Assembly: GCA_913776965.1 (NCBI GenBank) | Contig: CAJYQL010000064.1 | Coordinates: forward strand, 1-64,000 | Direction of reading: 5' to 3' | Length of the DNA stretch: 64,000 nucleotides | Source of the DNA: an uncultured Xylophilus sp. | Lineage (GTDB): Bacteria; Pseudomonadota; Gammaproteobacteria; Burkholderiales; Burkholderiaceae_C | Part shown: piece after piece, positions 63,368-64,000 of the stretch | How the letters are laid out: each line of letters starts with the position of its first letter | How positions within the stretch are numbered: position 1 is the first letter of the stretch | Notes under the pieces: generated by a model | Database searches by the model: none | Told to the model about the DNA's origin: nothing | The model's input: only the letters and a program-made list of their open reading frames with translations | Translations under genes and position numbers: made by a program

Positions 63368-64000
63368 GCGGCACCACCGCTGCAGGGCTGGTGCTCGACG
63401 ACCGGCAGCGCGCGATGCTGCAGGAGATGGGCGTGACCGTGTGGCTGCCGCGCACGGCGCCGGCCACCGCAGAACCCCAACCGGCGGCCGATGTTGCGCC
63501 GGCGCCCGTCGCACGCACTCCGGCTGACGTGCCCCGACCGGCGGAGGCGGACGCCGCGCCCCGCGTTCCGAACGCGGCATTTCCGGCCCCGGCACCCGCC
63601 CGTGTGCCGCAACCCGCGCCGGCCCTGCAGCCGAGCCCCATCCCCGGCACCGCGCCGGTCGTCGCCCTGGCCTGGGAGGCGCTGGCCGACCCGCCGCCGG
63701 CCGGCGATGCCGCGCCGCTCTGGCTGGTGCTGGCCGAGGGCATCGGCGATTCGCTGCGGCACGGCGATGCCGGGCGCCTGCTCGACGCGATGCTGCGCGC
63801 CGCCCGGCTGCCGCAGCGGGTACGCCTGCAGGGGGCGCTGGTGCGCCGGGCACCCGACGGCAGCGCCGACGGCACCGCGCCGGCCGACGCGCTCGACGTC
63901 GCCGTCGCCCGCGAACGGCCCGCGATGGTGCTGGCGATGGGCCGGCTCGCGGCGCAGGCGGTGCTCGCCAGCGGCGAACCGCTCGGCCGGCTGCGCGGCC
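63364..64000 (+). CDS. Uracil-DNA glycosylase family protein, 3' end outside the window
   Basis: The frame opens at ATG 63364, overlapping the rimI stop, and runs to the window end (212 residues seen). The N-terminus reads LDDRQRAMLQEMGVTVWLPR, then a Pro/Ala-rich linker of about 80 residues, then a folded domain with LWLVLAEGIGDSL and VLAMGRLAAQAVLASGEPLGRLRG, the last resembling the family 4/5 UDG stretch before the LRG motif. In Burkholderiales a UDG-like gene commonly follows tsaB-rimI. The iron-sulfur cysteines usual near the start of family 4 enzymes are absent, so activity is uncertain. Confidence 0.75.
   Translation, partial: MSGTTAAGLVLDDRQRAMLQEMGVTVWLPRTAPATAEPQPAADVAPAPVARTPADVPRPAEADAAPRVPNAAFPAPAPARVPQPAPALQPSPIPGTAPVVALAWEALADPPPAGDAAPLWLVLAEGIGDSLRHGDAGRLLDAMLRAARLPQRVRLQGALVRRAPDGSADGTAPADALDVAVARERPAMVLAMGRLAAQAVLASGEPLGRLRG

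Overview
The window is a gene-dense, very GC-rich bacterial chromosome segment. Gene order and protein families point to a betaproteobacterium of the order Burkholderiales: LysM protein-dprA back to back with def-fmt, yajC-secD-secF, a pgk...pyk...fba-purC-purE-purK-sua5 series, and tsaB-rimI-uracil-DNA glycosylase. Several degenerate ~60-nt dispersed repeats look like those I remember from Comamonadaceae, but the family assignment is tentative. No rRNA, tRNA, CRISPR array, transposase or integrase was seen, and no stretch above about 300 bases lacks a gene.

Layout. 1-4302: 3' end of a PhoX-type phosphatase gene, a lipoprotein and an MFS exporter. 4492-20875: a twelve-gene, same-strand cellulose locus, bcsD-bcsP-bcsQ-bcsA-bcsB-bcsC(barrel)-bcsZ-bcsC(TPR)-wssF-wssG-wssH-wssI. 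21042-24178: a small protein, psd, an OmpA-like lipoprotein and a divergent MurA-family enzyme. 24207-28427: an Lrp/AsnC regulator divergent from a fused indolepyruvate:ferredoxin oxidoreductase. 28644-32544: yajC-secD-secF and a VOC protein. 32643-38350: dprA and LysM protein (minus), then def, a lipoprotein, fmt and an AzlC/AzlD exporter. 38431-56971: the glycolysis/purine series, interrupted by a CitMHS transporter with a TctDE-like two-component system and an orphan solute-binding protein, a fatty-acid desaturase, a DUF481 protein, a lipoprotein hydrolase, an MFS transporter and a CnoX-like thioredoxin. 57027-64000: a GDSL lipoprotein, an esterase-OmpW pair, a PBP4-type carboxypeptidase, and tsaB-rimI-UDG, the last cut by the window end.

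The most interesting system is the cellulose locus. BcsA (with a PilZ c-di-GMP domain) and BcsB would make and translocate the glucan, and BcsQ, the BcsR-like BcsP and BcsD would organise the complex. BcsZ trims the product. The WssF-I set, homologous to the alginate acetylation proteins AlgF/I/J/X, would O-acetylate it in the periplasm. Two things are unusual. BcsD, known for ordered crystalline cellulose in acetic acid bacteria, sits with an acetylation module expected to prevent crystallisation. BcsC is also split into two separately exported proteins: the outer-membrane barrel gene lies upstream of bcsZ and the TPR gene downstream of it, the reverse of the domain order in one-piece BcsC.

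The second theme is short repeats. One family occurs in at least six copies, two of them inside the reading frames of dprA and purK, where codon use drops sharply in GC. A second family flanks secD inside the sec operon. A third supplies the C-terminus and stop codon of the VOC gene.
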